Positions 42,157 through 50,892 of a DNA stretch of 64,000 nt are shown in pieces (the first letter of the stretch is position 1; each line of letters begins with the position of its first letter). The stretch comes from Halioglobus japonicus. GTDB taxonomy: Bacteria > Pseudomonadota > Gammaproteobacteria > Pseudomonadales > Halieaceae. Where the stretch lies: assembly GCF_001983995.1 (NCBI RefSeq), contig NZ_CP019450.1, positions 2,480,001 to 2,544,000 of the forward strand, given 5' to 3'. Under the pieces are notes generated by a model. It was not told where the DNA came from and searched no databases. It saw only the letters and a list, made by a program, of their open reading frames with translations. Position numbers and translations under genes: made by a program.

Positions 42157-42723
42157 ATGAATGTGGCGCTGCAATTTACTGCTTGTGAGTGCAGCAGACT
42201 TGAACACGTTTTTGCGCGATGTTTTGAGGCCACTGAACAAACGCTGCTGGCGGGAGGAGCCAGCGAGCCCTACTACCGGCCCGCCGACTCCCCACAATCT
42301 CAACACCTGCTGTATTACCGGGAAGATTTCTTCGCGAGCGCATTACATGAAATTTCCCACTGGTGCCTCGCCGGCATCGAGCGGCGCCAGCTGCCCGATT
42401 TTGGCTATTGGTATGCGCCGGAGGGTCGCACTCCCGAGCAACAGCGTGCATTCGAGCAGGTCGAGATAAAACCTCAGTCTATTGAGTGGTGCCTCTCCCG
42501 TGCCTGTGGTTACCCGTTTCGTGTCAGTGTCGATAATTTCACGCCGGACGGCACACTCCCGGATACGCGCTGGTTCCGCGCGCAGGTGTTGGCCCAGGCC
42601 CAGCATTGGCAGTTGCACGGGCTTCCCACTCGGGCACAGCAAATCTATGCAGCGCTGTGTCATGAGTTCGGTACCACCATGGCGCTCCCGGATCAGCGTT
42701 TCACAGCAGCAGATCTGGATTGA
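42157..42723 (+). CDS. epmC: Elongation factor P hydroxylase EpmC
   Basis: 188 residues of the YfcM/EpmC family, which hydroxylates the beta-lysylated lysine of elongation factor P. The metal-binding motif ALHEISHWCLAGIERR is intact; PDFGYWYAPEGRTPEQQ and VEIKPQSIEW are conserved. Expected metal ligands include the histidines of HEISH. It starts directly at the tusA stop. The following exonuclease gene starts 2 nt after the stop. Confidence 0.9.
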   Translation: MNVALQFTACECSRLEHVFARCFEATEQTLLAGGASEPYYRPADSPQSQHLLYYREDFFASALHEISHWCLAGIERRQLPDFGYWYAPEGRTPEQQRAFEQVEIKPQSIEWCLSRACGYPFRVSVDNFTPDGTLPDTRWFRAQVLAQAQHWQLHGLPTRAQQIYAALCHEFGTTMALPDQRFTAADLD

Positions 42724-42725
42724 TC

Positions 42726-43631
42726 ATGGAGCGGCGTAGCTGGCTTGTAGACGCGAGCATCTATATTTTCCGGGCCTGGTTTTCCATACCCGATCGTTGG
42801 CATACCGATGCGGGGATGCCGCTTAATGCCGTGTATGGCTACGCCGGGTTCCTTGTTGACCTGTTGTCCCGGGTGCAACATGGCGACGCCGTGGCAGCCG
42901 CCTTTGATGAGAGTCTCGGCAGCTGTTTTCGCAATGAGGTGTATCCCGACTATAAGTCAAGCAGGGCACTGCCTGACGAAGCCCTGGCGTTTCAGTTGCA
43001 GGCCTGTCGCGAATTGACCGAATGTGCGGGCATTGCCTGTTTCGCCAGTGAGCGCTACGAAGCCGATGACTTCCTGGCAACCCTGGCAAGGCTGTCCGCA
43101 GAGCAGTCGACCCCATTTTCCGTGGTCACCAGAGACAAGGATTTGGGGCAGCTGCTGTTGCACGAAGGCGCACTGTGGTGGGATTTTGCCGCCGATCAGC
43201 AGCTGGGCGCAGCGGATTTTTTCGAGCGATTTGGCGTGCGTCCATGCCAGTTCGCAGATTACCTGGCCCTGGTCGGGGATACGGTGGATGACATTCCGGG
43301 GGTACCTGGGGTCGGCCCAAAAACGGCTGCCGCGTTACTGGCCGAGTTCGGTTCCGTGGAAGCTATTGCCGCTCGTTTTGAGGCAGTGGCTGATTTACCT
43401 GTGCGCGGCGCGAAAAAACTGGCAGAAAGGCTTCCCGCTCACTGGGAGCAGGTGAGGGTGTCACACCAGCTGGCCACCCTGGAAGACAGGGTGCCGGGCG
43501 TCGATGCACTGCCGGAATATACGTTGCTCCGCGAGCATGTTGCTGCGGTCTGTGAGTATCTGGATGCGCTGGGCCTGGCTGGCCCGATGCAGCGACGCTG
43601 GCAGCAGCTGCCCATAGGGGGCTTGCAATGA
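42726..43631 (+). CDS. 5'-3' exonuclease, PolA-N/Xni-like flap nuclease
   Basis: 301 residues, equivalent to the exonuclease domain of DNA polymerase I without the polymerase. LVDASIYIFRAW starts the domain; ERYEADDFLATLA, VVTRDKDLGQLL and DYLALVGDTVDDIPGVPG supply acidic metal ligands and helix-hairpin-helix. Comparable stand-alone proteins include Xni/ExoIX. ATG at 42726 is chosen over a TTG two codons earlier. It overlaps pdxB by 4 nt. Confidence 0.85.
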   Translation: MERRSWLVDASIYIFRAWFSIPDRWHTDAGMPLNAVYGYAGFLVDLLSRVQHGDAVAAAFDESLGSCFRNEVYPDYKSSRALPDEALAFQLQACRELTECAGIACFASERYEADDFLATLARLSAEQSTPFSVVTRDKDLGQLLLHEGALWWDFAADQQLGAADFFERFGVRPCQFADYLALVGDTVDDIPGVPGVGPKTAAALLAEFGSVEAIAARFEAVADLPVRGAKKLAERLPAHWEQVRVSHQLATLEDRVPGVDALPEYTLLREHVAAVCEYLDALGLAGPMQRRWQQLPIGGLQ

Positions 43632-44764
43632 CACTGAGCGTTGTCGCCGACGAGAATATCCCTGGCGTAGAGGCGCTGTTGGGGGCGGGCGCTGAAGTAA
43701 CCCGGGTCAACGGCAGGTCGCTTCAGCCAGAGCAGCTGCGTACGGCCGACGCGCTGTTGGTGCGTTCGGTGACTCGCGTCGACGCAGCGCTTATCGCGAA
43801 CACCAAGGTGCGTTTTGTTGGCACGGCAACCGCTGGTACGGACCACATCGACCAGCAAGCGCTGGCGTCGCTGGGCGTGCGTTTTTGCAGTGCCCCAGGG
43901 TCCAATGCCAATGCCGTGGTTGAGTATGTACTGGCCGCCATAGCGCAGTCTGAACAGTTTCTGGAGTGCCTGCTCAGCGGCGGTGTCGCCGGAATAGTCG
44001 GCTTCGGTCATGTTGGCCGTCTGCTGGCCAGGCGATTCGAGGCTCTGGGTATTCGCTGGCAGGCCTACGATCCCTGGCTGGACGAGAGCGATATCCCAGC
44101 AGCGGCGGGCTTTGCTGAGATTCTTCACAGCGACGTGATCTGTGTCCATGCTGAGCTCACCGATGCACAGCCATGGCCGAGTCGCCACTTGTTTGATCAA
44201 GCGGCATTAGCGGGGTTGACGTCGAGCCAGTTGCTGATTAACGCAAGCAGGGGGCCGGTGGTGGACAATCAGGCGTTACTGCGACGTTTGCTTGAAGACG
44301 CAGCTCCGCGTGTTGTGCTCGATGTCTGGGAGCGGGAGCCGCAGGTGGATACGCAGCTGCTGGCGAACGTGGCTTTCGGCACCGCACACATTGCCGGCTA
44401 TAGTCTCGATGGCAAACTGCTGGCTACCCGGATGCTCCTCGATGCCATGGCCGATGAATTTCATATTGAGTTGTCTGGCGGGCCCGGGACGGCGGCACCA
44501 TCGCTGCCCCTCGTCGCTCCCACTGCGCCTGAACGCGCTGCGGCTGTGCGTGAACTGTTGGCACAGGTTTACCGTATCGAAGAGGACGACACACTGCTGC
44601 GCAAAGCCGTGGCCGAGGCACCCGAAGCGATAGCCACTGCTTTTGATGGGCTGCGCCGCAGCTATCGTGTGCGACGCGAACTGACCTCAGCCACGCTGCA
44701 ACTGCTGCAGCATGATGCGCTGGTTGCGACGACCGCCAGGGCTTTAGGAATCACATGCACATAG
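43628..44764 (+). CDS. pdxB: Erythronate-4-phosphate dehydrogenase PdxB
   Basis: NAD-dependent 2-hydroxyacid dehydrogenase of the deoxyxylulose 5-phosphate-dependent pyridoxal phosphate pathway, 378 residues. VVADENIPGVEALLG is the PdxB start; GTATAGTDHID, the nucleotide fold VGFGHVGRLLARRF, NASRGPVVDNQALL and the catalytic HIAGYSLDGK histidine are intact. A C-terminal dimerisation region (from about 290) is typical. It overlaps the exonuclease (ATGA) and the NAD-kinase-like gene. Confidence 0.94.
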   Translation: MTLSVVADENIPGVEALLGAGAEVTRVNGRSLQPEQLRTADALLVRSVTRVDAALIANTKVRFVGTATAGTDHIDQQALASLGVRFCSAPGSNANAVVEYVLAAIAQSEQFLECLLSGGVAGIVGFGHVGRLLARRFEALGIRWQAYDPWLDESDIPAAAGFAEILHSDVICVHAELTDAQPWPSRHLFDQAALAGLTSSQLLINASRGPVVDNQALLRRLLEDAAPRVVLDVWEREPQVDTQLLANVAFGTAHIAGYSLDGKLLATRMLLDAMADEFHIELSGGPGTAAPSLPLVAPTAPERAAAVRELLAQVYRIEEDDTLLRKAVAEAPEAIATAFDGLRRSYRVRRELTSATLQLLQHDALVATTARALGITCT

Positions 44765-45897
44765 GATTACTGATCAACCCCCTGGCAGGATTGGGTGGTA
44801 GTCGCGGCTTCAAGGGCAGTGACGGCCGCGCTGTACGTGAGCTGGCGCTTGCCCTGACCCCCGAGGAATTGCGTCGCTCCCAGGAAAGAGCCGAGCGCGC
44901 CCTGAAGCTCATTTCAGGGCTCCCGAATCTGACCGTTAGCACCTATGGTGGGGCCATGGGCGCGCAGGTATGTGAGCAGTTGGGGCTGAGCGCACGCACG
45001 CTGGGTGAGCCCGAGGATTATCCGAGTGCGCCTCAGGATACGCGTCGTGCCGCGACATTGCTGCGCGACGCGGGTGTCGATGTGCTGGTGTTTGCGGGTG
45101 GGGACGGAACAGCGCGGGATGTCTATGACGCCGTGGGTGCCAGCCTGCCTGTGCTCGGCATACCCGCCGGGGTGAAAATGCACTCAGGCGTGTTTGCGGT
45201 GTCCCCCGAAGCCGCCGGTGAGCTGTTGCGTGAACTGGGGCAGGGCGGCCTGGTGGGGCTTCGCACCCAGGAAGTGCGGGATATAGACGAGGAAGCTTTC
45301 CGCGAGGACGTGGTGCGCAGCCGTTTTTACGGCGAGATGCAGGTGCCCGGGGAAGGCCGGTTTCTGCAACACACCAAGATAGGCGGTCGCGAAAGCCAGG
45401 AGCTGGTGGCGGCAGAAATTGCCGAGTGGGTTGTGGAACAGCTCGATCCTGACACGCTGTATCTCATAGGCCCGGGCTCAACCACAGCGGCAATCATGGA
45501 TACCCTGGGTCTTGAGAACACGCTGTTGGGCGTCGACGCGTTGCGAGCGGGACAGTTGCTGGGCAGCGATCTGGACGAATCAGCGATACTCGCGCTACTT
45601 GAGCGTGAGCAGGCATCTGCCAGTATTTTCGTCACTGCCATTGGTGGCCAGGGGCATGTTATTGGTCGCGGCAACCAGCAGCTCAGCCCCGCCGTGTTGC
45701 GCAGGGTGGGTCTTGAGAATCTGCAGATTGTTGCGGCAAAATCCAAAATTACGGCGCTGCAGGGACGTCCGTTGCTGGCGGACAGCAACGACCCACTGCT
45801 AGACAAACAAATCAGCGGTTACCGCGAGGTAATAACCGGCTATGATGATCGAATTCTGTATCTTGTAGCCACATCGGTAGAAGGAATAAATGCATGA
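44755..45897 (+). CDS. ATP-NAD kinase family protein (AcoX-like)
   Basis: 380 residues. GLLINPLAGLGG and GGDGTARD (115-122) are the nucleotide-binding motifs of the NAD kinase/diacylglycerol kinase superfamily; GIPAGVKMHSGVFA and IGPGSTTAAIMD also match the AcoX/ATP-NAD kinase group. It is distinct from the roughly 295-residue NadK. Substrate uncertain, possibly NAD or another polyol nucleotide. It overlaps pdxB by 10 nt and msrB by 4 nt. Confidence 0.82.
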   Translation: MHIGLLINPLAGLGGSRGFKGSDGRAVRELALALTPEELRRSQERAERALKLISGLPNLTVSTYGGAMGAQVCEQLGLSARTLGEPEDYPSAPQDTRRAATLLRDAGVDVLVFAGGDGTARDVYDAVGASLPVLGIPAGVKMHSGVFAVSPEAAGELLRELGQGGLVGLRTQEVRDIDEEAFREDVVRSRFYGEMQVPGEGRFLQHTKIGGRESQELVAAEIAEWVVEQLDPDTLYLIGPGSTTAAIMDTLGLENTLLGVDALRAGQLLGSDLDESAILALLEREQASASIFVTAIGGQGHVIGRGNQQLSPAVLRRVGLENLQIVAAKSKITALQGRPLLADSNDPLLDKQISGYREVITGYDDRILYLVATSVEGINA

Positions 45898-46276
45898 AAG
45901 ATGACGAGTATTGGCGCGACAAACTGACGGCCGAGGAATACGAGGTGTGTCGCGAGAAGGGCACCGAGCGCCCCTTTACCGGTGAGTACTGGAATACCAC
46001 TGACGAGGGCGTATACAACTGCCGCTGCTGTGGAGAGCCGCTGTTTCTCTCTGGCAGCAAATTTGACGCAGGCTGCGGCTGGCCGAGCTTTTTCCAACCC
46101 GCTGACGGTGGCGCTATCGAGGAGGCCCGGACCACACCCTGGGCATGACACGCACGGAAATCATGTGCAAGAAGTGCGGCTCGCACCTCGGGCACGTCTT
46201 CGAAGATGGCCCTAATCCCACAGGCCTGCGCTACTGCGTGAACAGCCTCTCGGTCAAGCTGGAGAAGTCCGACTGA
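45894..46276 (+). CDS. msrB: Methionine-R-sulfoxide reductase MsrB (one frameshift)
   Basis: Repairs methionine-R-sulfoxide; about 127 residues. Zinc cysteines are CRCCGEPLF and [12 protein letters not shown], and the catalytic cysteine is in [11 protein letters not shown]. The frame breaks near EEAR at 46127-46132: with one more G the text reads [20 protein letters not shown] and ends at TGA 46274-46276. As called, the first frame stops at 46148 without the active-site cysteine. A missing G in a short G run is likelier than decay. Confidence 0.85.
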
Positions 46277-46336
46277 TTACGATTGCCCTGTGACTGCCGG
46301 AGCAGAGTGCTGCTTCGGTGGCGCGTGGGTGGAAAG

Positions 46337-46440
46337 GAAATTGGAGCGGGAAACGGCCGGGGTGGCGACCCACCTCGAACATCTCAATCTTCAAGGCTGA
46401 GGAAATCGGAAAGATTCTGAGAGAAATTGGAGCGGGAAAC
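46337..46440. repeat. Duplicated 3' end of tRNA-Gly, possible decayed tRNA copy
   Basis: The 18-nt GAAATTGGAGCGGGAAAC occurs at 46337-46354 and 46423-46440; the second covers the tRNA-Gly 3' end with CCA and 5 nt beyond. On the minus strand the DNA before the first copy keeps hints of the anticodon arm (CAGCCTTG, AAGATTGAGAT) seen in tRNA-Gly (CAACCTTG, AAGGTTGAGGT). A degenerate second tRNA-Gly is the simplest reading. Confidence 0.45.
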
Positions 46441-46503
46441 CGGGTTCGAACCGGCGACCTCAACCTTGGCAAGGTTGCGCTCTACCAACTGAGCTATTCC
46501 CGC
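46428..46503 (-). tRNA. tRNA-Gly (anticodon GCC)
   Basis: 76 nt with encoded CCA. Acceptor GCGGGAA/TTCCCGC, D arm AGCTCAGTTGGTAGAGC, anticodon stem CAACC/GGTTG around TTGCCAA, T arm CCGGTTCGAACCCGG. It lies behind tRNA-Glu on the same strand, probably one transcript. Confidence 0.97.
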
Positions 46504-46561
46504 TTAGGAATGTACGTTTTACCACCGCCGTGGCGCCGTGCTTGGCGATACTCGCACTGAG

Positions 46562-46636
46562 TGGCGTCCCCTGGGGGTTCGAACCCCCGTTACCGCCGTG
46601 AAAGGGCGGTGTCCTAGGCCACTAGACGAAGGGGAC
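46562..46636 (-). tRNA. tRNA-Glu (anticodon TTC), one base short in the T arm
   Basis: 75 nt, nearly the same as the tRNA-Glu at 17874 (76 nt). Acceptor GTCCCCT/AGGGGAC and anticodon loop CTTTCAC are intact. The T arm reads GGGGG-TTCGAAC-CCCC, so position 65 is missing. The plus-strand G run at this point has five G where six are needed for a closed stem, which looks like a homopolymer undercall. First gene of the tRNA-Glu/tRNA-Gly unit. Confidence 0.92.
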
Positions 46637-46664
46637 AAAGCCGGTCTCAATCGAGAAGGCGCGC

Positions 46665-46693
46665 ATTTTAGGGACCGCGCTGCAGGGCGTCAA
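46665..46693 (-). promoter_or_regulatory. Stable-RNA promoter of the tRNA-Glu/tRNA-Gly unit
   Basis: On the minus strand TTGACG (46693-46688), a 17-nt spacer, and TAAAAT (46670-46665), followed by a GCGCGCC discriminator, the GC-rich type linked to stringent control of stable RNA. Confidence 0.8.
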
Positions 46694-46772
46694 GCCCGCG
46701 GGGAAGATTTTTTCCCGCTGTTTTTTGCTGCAACTTCAGCAGCTTAGTAAGGCTTCTCGGAAGGAGTGACAG

Positions 46773-47375
46773 GTGAAGATTTACGGTGACCGGCGGTCGG
46801 GCAATTGCTACAAATTGCAGCTCGCAGCGAGTCTTCTGGGTATCGACTACCAGTGGGTGGATATCGATATTCTGTCCGGCGATACACAGGCGCCAGCGTT
46901 TGCGCAGCTTAATCCCAATCGCAAAATTCCGGTGCTGGAGCTCGATGATGGCCGCTGTCTGACGGAGTCCAATGCCATTCTCAATTACCTTGCGCACGGT
47001 TCGGCCTTGCTGCCGGAGGACCCTTATGCCCGGGCCCTGGTTGAGCAGTGGCAGTTCTTTGAGCAATACAGTCATGAACCGTATATTGCAGTGGCGAGGT
47101 TTATCGCCGTGTACCAGGGTATGCCAGCAGAGCGAGCGAAAGAGTTCAGGGCCAAACAAGCAGGTGGACACAAGGCGCTGGCGGTCATGGAGCAACAATT
47201 GGCTCGTACGCCGTTTCTGGTCGGTGAGCAATTCAGTACGGCCGATGTGGCACTGTATGCCTACACCCATGTCGCCCCGGAAGGCGGTTTTGAGCTGGTG
47301 CAATATCCGGCCATAGGCGCATGGCTGGCCCGAATTGAAGCGCTACCGAATTTCGCAGCAATGGATAAAGTCTGA
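46773..47375 (+). CDS. Glutathione S-transferase family protein
   Basis: 200 residues. Thioredoxin-like N-terminal domain (MKIYGDRRSGNCYKLQLAAS) with glutathione-binding segments NPNRKIPVLE and LTESNAILNYLA, then an all-helical C-terminal domain with FSTADVALYAYTHVA. GTG start after GGAAGGAG. Probable detoxification or thiol-linked reduction role; the catalytic residue class (Ser/Cys) cannot be fixed from sequence alone. It lies beside a secreted cupin and an ABC exporter. Confidence 0.88.
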   Translation: MKIYGDRRSGNCYKLQLAASLLGIDYQWVDIDILSGDTQAPAFAQLNPNRKIPVLELDDGRCLTESNAILNYLAHGSALLPEDPYARALVEQWQFFEQYSHEPYIAVARFIAVYQGMPAERAKEFRAKQAGGHKALAVMEQQLARTPFLVGEQFSTADVALYAYTHVAPEGGFELVQYPAIGAWLARIEALPNFAAMDKV

Positions 47376-47439
47376 GCCTGATAATGCACTTGAAACGTGT
47401 ATCGGCCCGTGCAGTTACGACAATAACAAGGAGAAGATC

Positions 47440-47853
47440 ATGAAAAAGACATTGCTCACCTGCCTGCTGCTGGCGGCCAGCGCTAGCCATGCCGAACCCA
47501 TTCTCAAGGCGACCACCTCCTGGGATGACGGCGCGATCGCCTATCCGGATGGCCAGGCAGAAATCACGTCGATTATTTTGCGTATTGAGGAGGGGCAGGA
47601 ACCTCCGTTCCACTGTCATCCGGTACCTACCATGGGCTACATGCTCAAGGGCAAAGTGCGCGTTGATACGGTGGAAGGCAAGAGTGTCGTGCTGACGGCC
47701 GGCGATCCGCTGGTAGAGGTGATGAATACCGTACACAGGGGGATCGCTCTGGAGGGGCCAGCTGAAATCGTGGTGTTCTATGCCGGCGCTGAGGGTGTGC
47801 CGGTAACCGTCAAGCCGGAGGACGATCCCGACGGCAAGTACTGCAAGCAGTAA
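47440..47853 (+). CDS. Secreted cupin-domain protein
   Basis: 137 residues. A signal peptide (about 1-18, ending SHA) precedes a single cupin barrel: EEGQEPPFHCHPVPTMGYML holds the first motif with histidines and a glutamate-like position, and GDPLVEVMNTVHRG the second. The ATG at 47440 with AAGGAGA upstream begins directly with the signal, so it is preferred to in-frame starts upstream. Probably periplasmic, metal-binding; substrate unknown. Confidence 0.82.
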   Translation: MKKTLLTCLLLAASASHAEPILKATTSWDDGAIAYPDGQAEITSIILRIEEGQEPPFHCHPVPTMGYMLKGKVRVDTVEGKSVVLTAGDPLVEVMNTVHRGIALEGPAEIVVFYAGAEGVPVTVKPEDDPDGKYCKQ

Positions 47854-47865
47854 ATCGCCCTGGCG

Positions 47866-48249
47866 CTACTGCAAGCGCCCCAGGCTTTCGCGAGCCTGTT
47901 GTATATCCAGCACTTTGCCCTGCTCGGCGGCTTCATGGCGCAGCTCGTCCAGTTGCTGGTAGCGATTGATTTCTTCATCGGGCATGTAGTGCAGGCATTC
48001 GCCGCCGAGAAACCACAGCAGGTCGCGCGGCAGGGTGGGCGCGAAATCAGGGTAGGTTGTGAATAGGCGGGACACCAGCCCCGGACCATCGCTGTACAGG
48101 TCCCTCTCTCCGTTCGCCAGCGCTGTGAAAGCAGCGGCAAGTTCCCTCAGGCTATCGTTTTCACCCAGATCGGCGGTGCGCTTTTCAAGCGTTGCGGCGA
48201 ACTGAGCCATCTGGTCGCGGCAGTAAGTGGCGTATTGAGTATCGTCCAT
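47866..48249 (-). CDS. Uncharacterised conserved protein (PA2817-like)
   Basis: 127 residues, soluble and mostly helical. LVSRLFTTYPDFAPTLPRDLLWFLGGECLHYMPDEEI is split by domain turns but recalls a small pseudomonad hypothetical family (PA2817 type, from memory). ATG 48249 (MDDTQYATYC) is preferred to an upstream GTG-like or ATG start because it clears the divergent ABC gene promoter region. No function known. It is divergent from the ABC exporter by 69 nt. Confidence 0.65.
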   Translation of the reverse strand: MDDTQYATYCRDQMAQFAATLEKRTADLGENDSLRELAAAFTALANGERDLYSDGPGLVSRLFTTYPDFAPTLPRDLLWFLGGECLHYMPDEEINRYQQLDELRHEAAEQGKVLDIQQARESLGRLQ

Positions 48250-48318
48250 GGTGTCTATCGTCTGGCAACAAGAATGCGGGTACAATAACGCGCCTTTCTG
48301 ACAGCGCATTGAGCCCGC

Positions 48319-49235
48319 ATGATACCAGCACTTTACATCGAAAACCTCTCGAAGGTTTACGGCAATGGCTTCGAGGCCCTAAAGGGCGTGAGCCTTTCCG
48401 TGGAGCAGGGCGACTTCTATGCCTTGCTGGGCCCCAACGGGCCGGTAAGTCTACGACCATCGGTATTATCTGCTCTCTGGTCGCCAAGAGCGGCGGTCGC
48501 GTGCAGGTGTTCGATGCAGATATCGATAGTGATTTCGCGGCGGCGAAGAAGTACATCGGCATCGTGCCCCAGGAATTCAACTTCAACATGTTTGAACGCG
48601 TGCTGGATATTGTCGTTAACCAGGGCGGTTACTACGGCATGTCGCGTGCGCTGTCTGCAGAGCGGGCTGAAAAGTATCTTAAGGCGCTCGGCCTGTGGGA
48701 AAAGCGCGACGATGCGGCGCGCAATCTGTCCGGTGGGATGAAACGCCGGCTGATGATTGCCCGCGCCCTGGTGCACGAGCCGCGACTGTTGATTCTCGAC
48801 GAACCCACCGCCGGCGTCGATATCGAGATGCGCCGGGCGATGTGGGAGTTTCTGCAGAAAATTAATGCCGAGGGCACGACGATTATCCTGACCACACACT
48901 ACCTGGAAGAGGCGGAGGCCCTGTGTCGGCACATCGGTATCATTAACCATGGTGAGATCGTAGAGAACACCTCGATCAAGGAACTGTTAAGGCGCCTGCA
49001 TCGCGAGGTCTTCATTCTCGACAGCGTGGAGGACCTGCCCGAGCAATTGGACGTGCCAGGGTTTGTTGTCAGGCGCATGGACCTGCACAGCATGGAGGTA
49101 GAGGTGGAGAAGGGGCAGCACATTAACGACGTCTTTGCCGCCCTCGATCAGCAGGGTATTCACGTGAGCAGTATGCGCAATCGAGCAAATAGACTGGAAG
49201 AAATGTTTGTTAATCTTGTGGAGGCTGCATCGTGA
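48319..49235 (+). CDS. ABC-2 exporter ATP-binding protein (frameshift in Walker A)
   Basis: About 305 residues. The frame from ATG 48319 reads IENLSKVYGNGFEALKGVSL up to LLGPNG, then breaks at GGG (48439-48441). With one more G it becomes GPNGAGKSTTIG, an intact Walker A. Signature LSGGMKRRLMIARAL, Walker B LLILDEPTAGVD and the LTTHYLEEAE switch follow. The C-terminal 80 residues form a small regulatory-like tail. It overlaps the permease gene by 4 nt. Transported substrate unknown; this pair is the YadG/YadH (multidrug/polysaccharide-like) class. Confidence 0.88.
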
Positions 49236-50005
49236 ACGCACAGGAACAGTATCGCGCTTTCATGACTATCCTGCGCAAGGAAGTGCGCCGCTACATGCGC
49301 ATTTGGACGCAGACACTGCTGCCCTCGGCCATTACCATGTCGCTGTATTTTGTTATTTTTGGCTCACTCATCGGTTCGCGTATCGGCGATATGGGTGGGT
49401 TCAGCTACATGCAGTTTGTGGTGCCCGGCCTGATTATGATGGCGATTGTCACCAACTCCTATGCCAATGTGGTCTCATCATTTTTCGGTTCCAAGTTTAA
49501 TCACAGCGTCGAAGAGCTACTGGTATCCCCCACGCCCAACTACATTATTCTCATGGGCTATGTCGTGGGCGGTGTAACCCGTGGTTTGCTCGTGGCGCTG
49601 GTGGTCACGATCGTTTCGTTCTTCTTCACCGGCATGCAGATTCACAGTGTTTCGATCGTGATTGCCATCGTGTTAATGACCTCGACCTTGTTCGCGCTGG
49701 CCGGGTTTATCAATGCAGTGTATGCAAACAGCTTCGATGATATTTCGATTGTTCCCACGTTCGTACTCACACCCCTGACGTATCTGGGGGGCGTGTTTTA
49801 CTCGATGGACCTGTTGCCTGAGTTCTGGGCAAATGTGTCCAAGCTGAACCCGTTGGTGTATGTGGTTAATGCATTCCGCTATGGCGTGCTTGGAGTCTCT
49901 GATGTGAGTGTTGGATTCGCTTTTGGAATGATCGCGGTGTTCACAGTGCTGGCATTTGTCTACTGCATGCACTTGTTGAACACTGGCAAGCGCTTGAGGC
50001 AGTGA
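49232..50005 (+). CDS. ABC-2 type exporter permease
   Basis: 257 residues, six predicted membrane helices starting near residue 32. The ABC-2 pattern LLVSPTPNYIILMGYVVGGVTRG and the conserved PLTYLGGVFYSMDLLPEFW with NPLVYVVNAFRYG matches YadH-type permeases. Coupled to its ATPase by an ATGA-type overlap. Export substrate cannot be inferred. queF begins 3 nt after the stop. Confidence 0.9.
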   Translation: MNAQEQYRAFMTILRKEVRRYMRIWTQTLLPSAITMSLYFVIFGSLIGSRIGDMGGFSYMQFVVPGLIMMAIVTNSYANVVSSFFGSKFNHSVEELLVSPTPNYIILMGYVVGGVTRGLLVALVVTIVSFFFTGMQIHSVSIVIAIVLMTSTLFALAGFINAVYANSFDDISIVPTFVLTPLTYLGGVFYSMDLLPEFWANVSKLNPLVYVVNAFRYGVLGVSDVSVGFAFGMIAVFTVLAFVYCMHLLNTGKRLRQ

Positions 50006-50008
50006 CCG

Positions 50009-50827
50009 ATGGCTGATGAATTGGAAGGCCTGTTGTTGGGCAAGACCACGCCAGTTGTCGATACCTACAGCCCCGAATTACTTTTCCCGATACCGCGCAG
50101 CCAGGGCAGGGCGGCGATTGGCGTGGCCACCCCGTTGCCGTTCCACGGTGCGGATATCTGGCATGCTTACGAGGTTTCCTGGCTAAACGATCGCGGTGTG
50201 CCCCAGGTCCGGGTGGGCAAGTTCAGGATTCCCTGTGAATCGCCTAACCTGGTGGAATCGAAGTCCTTCAAGCTTTACCTGAATTCGCTCAACAGTACCC
50301 GCTACGCGTCTGAGGAGGCCGTGTGTGAAGTGATAGTGCGCGATGTCAGCGCAGCCGCTGGTGCCCGCGTTTATCTGGAGCTTCTGGGTCCCGATAACCA
50401 CGCGCTTGCCGGTACAAGCCTTGAGGGCAGCTGTATTGATGATGCCCCGATTGACGTGGTCGCCGGCGAACCCGATCCGACCCGATTGAAGGTGGGGCAG
50501 TGCGTCATTGAAGAACGTCTCTACAGCCACTTGCTGCGTTCACTGTGCCCAGTCACCGGACAGCCCGACTGGGCGACCGTCTGGATCGACTATACAGGGC
50601 CAACTCTGGATCGCACAGCGCTGCTTGAGTACATCGTGGCGTATCGCAATCACCAGGAATTTCACGAGCAGTGTGTTGAGCGTATGTTCATCGACATTCT
50701 GGCCCATTGCCGGCCGCAGCGGCTACAAATACAGGCGTTTTACACCCGCCGCGGCGGTATGGATATCAACCCGTTTCGCAGCACTGAAGCCGGCGCTCAG
50801 CCCCTGCCGAGGCTCAACCGCCAGTAG
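50009..50827 (+). CDS. queF: NADPH-dependent 7-cyano-7-deazaguanine reductase QueF
   Basis: Reduces preQ0 to preQ1 in queuosine synthesis. 272 residues, the long two-domain (unimodular tunnel-fold) type. The QueF motif ESKSFKLYLNS (about 83-93) binds substrate, and the catalytic cysteine is C180 in SLCPVTGQPDW. The C-terminal FYTRRGGMDINPFRS is typical. It follows the ABC permease by 3 nt, although the functions seem unrelated. Confidence 0.95.
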   Translation: MADELEGLLLGKTTPVVDTYSPELLFPIPRSQGRAAIGVATPLPFHGADIWHAYEVSWLNDRGVPQVRVGKFRIPCESPNLVESKSFKLYLNSLNSTRYASEEAVCEVIVRDVSAAAGARVYLELLGPDNHALAGTSLEGSCIDDAPIDVVAGEPDPTRLKVGQCVIEERLYSHLLRSLCPVTGQPDWATVWIDYTGPTLDRTALLEYIVAYRNHQEFHEQCVERMFIDILAHCRPQRLQIQAFYTRRGGMDINPFRSTEAGAQPLPRLNRQ

Positions 50828-50892
50828 CCCAAAATTTCGTTTGCCAGGGACTGGAAACTGCCACGGCTTGTGTTATGATGCGCGCCCTCAAC

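Noticed and set aside
46337-46440. A genomic-island attachment site at tRNA-Gly
   Set aside because: Repeat units are only 86 nt apart, and there is no integrase or mobile gene; decayed tRNA copy is simpler.
46318-46560. An 80-codon frame across tRNA-Gly
   Set aside because: It reads through the tRNA gene and promoter-like DNA; a common annotation artefact.
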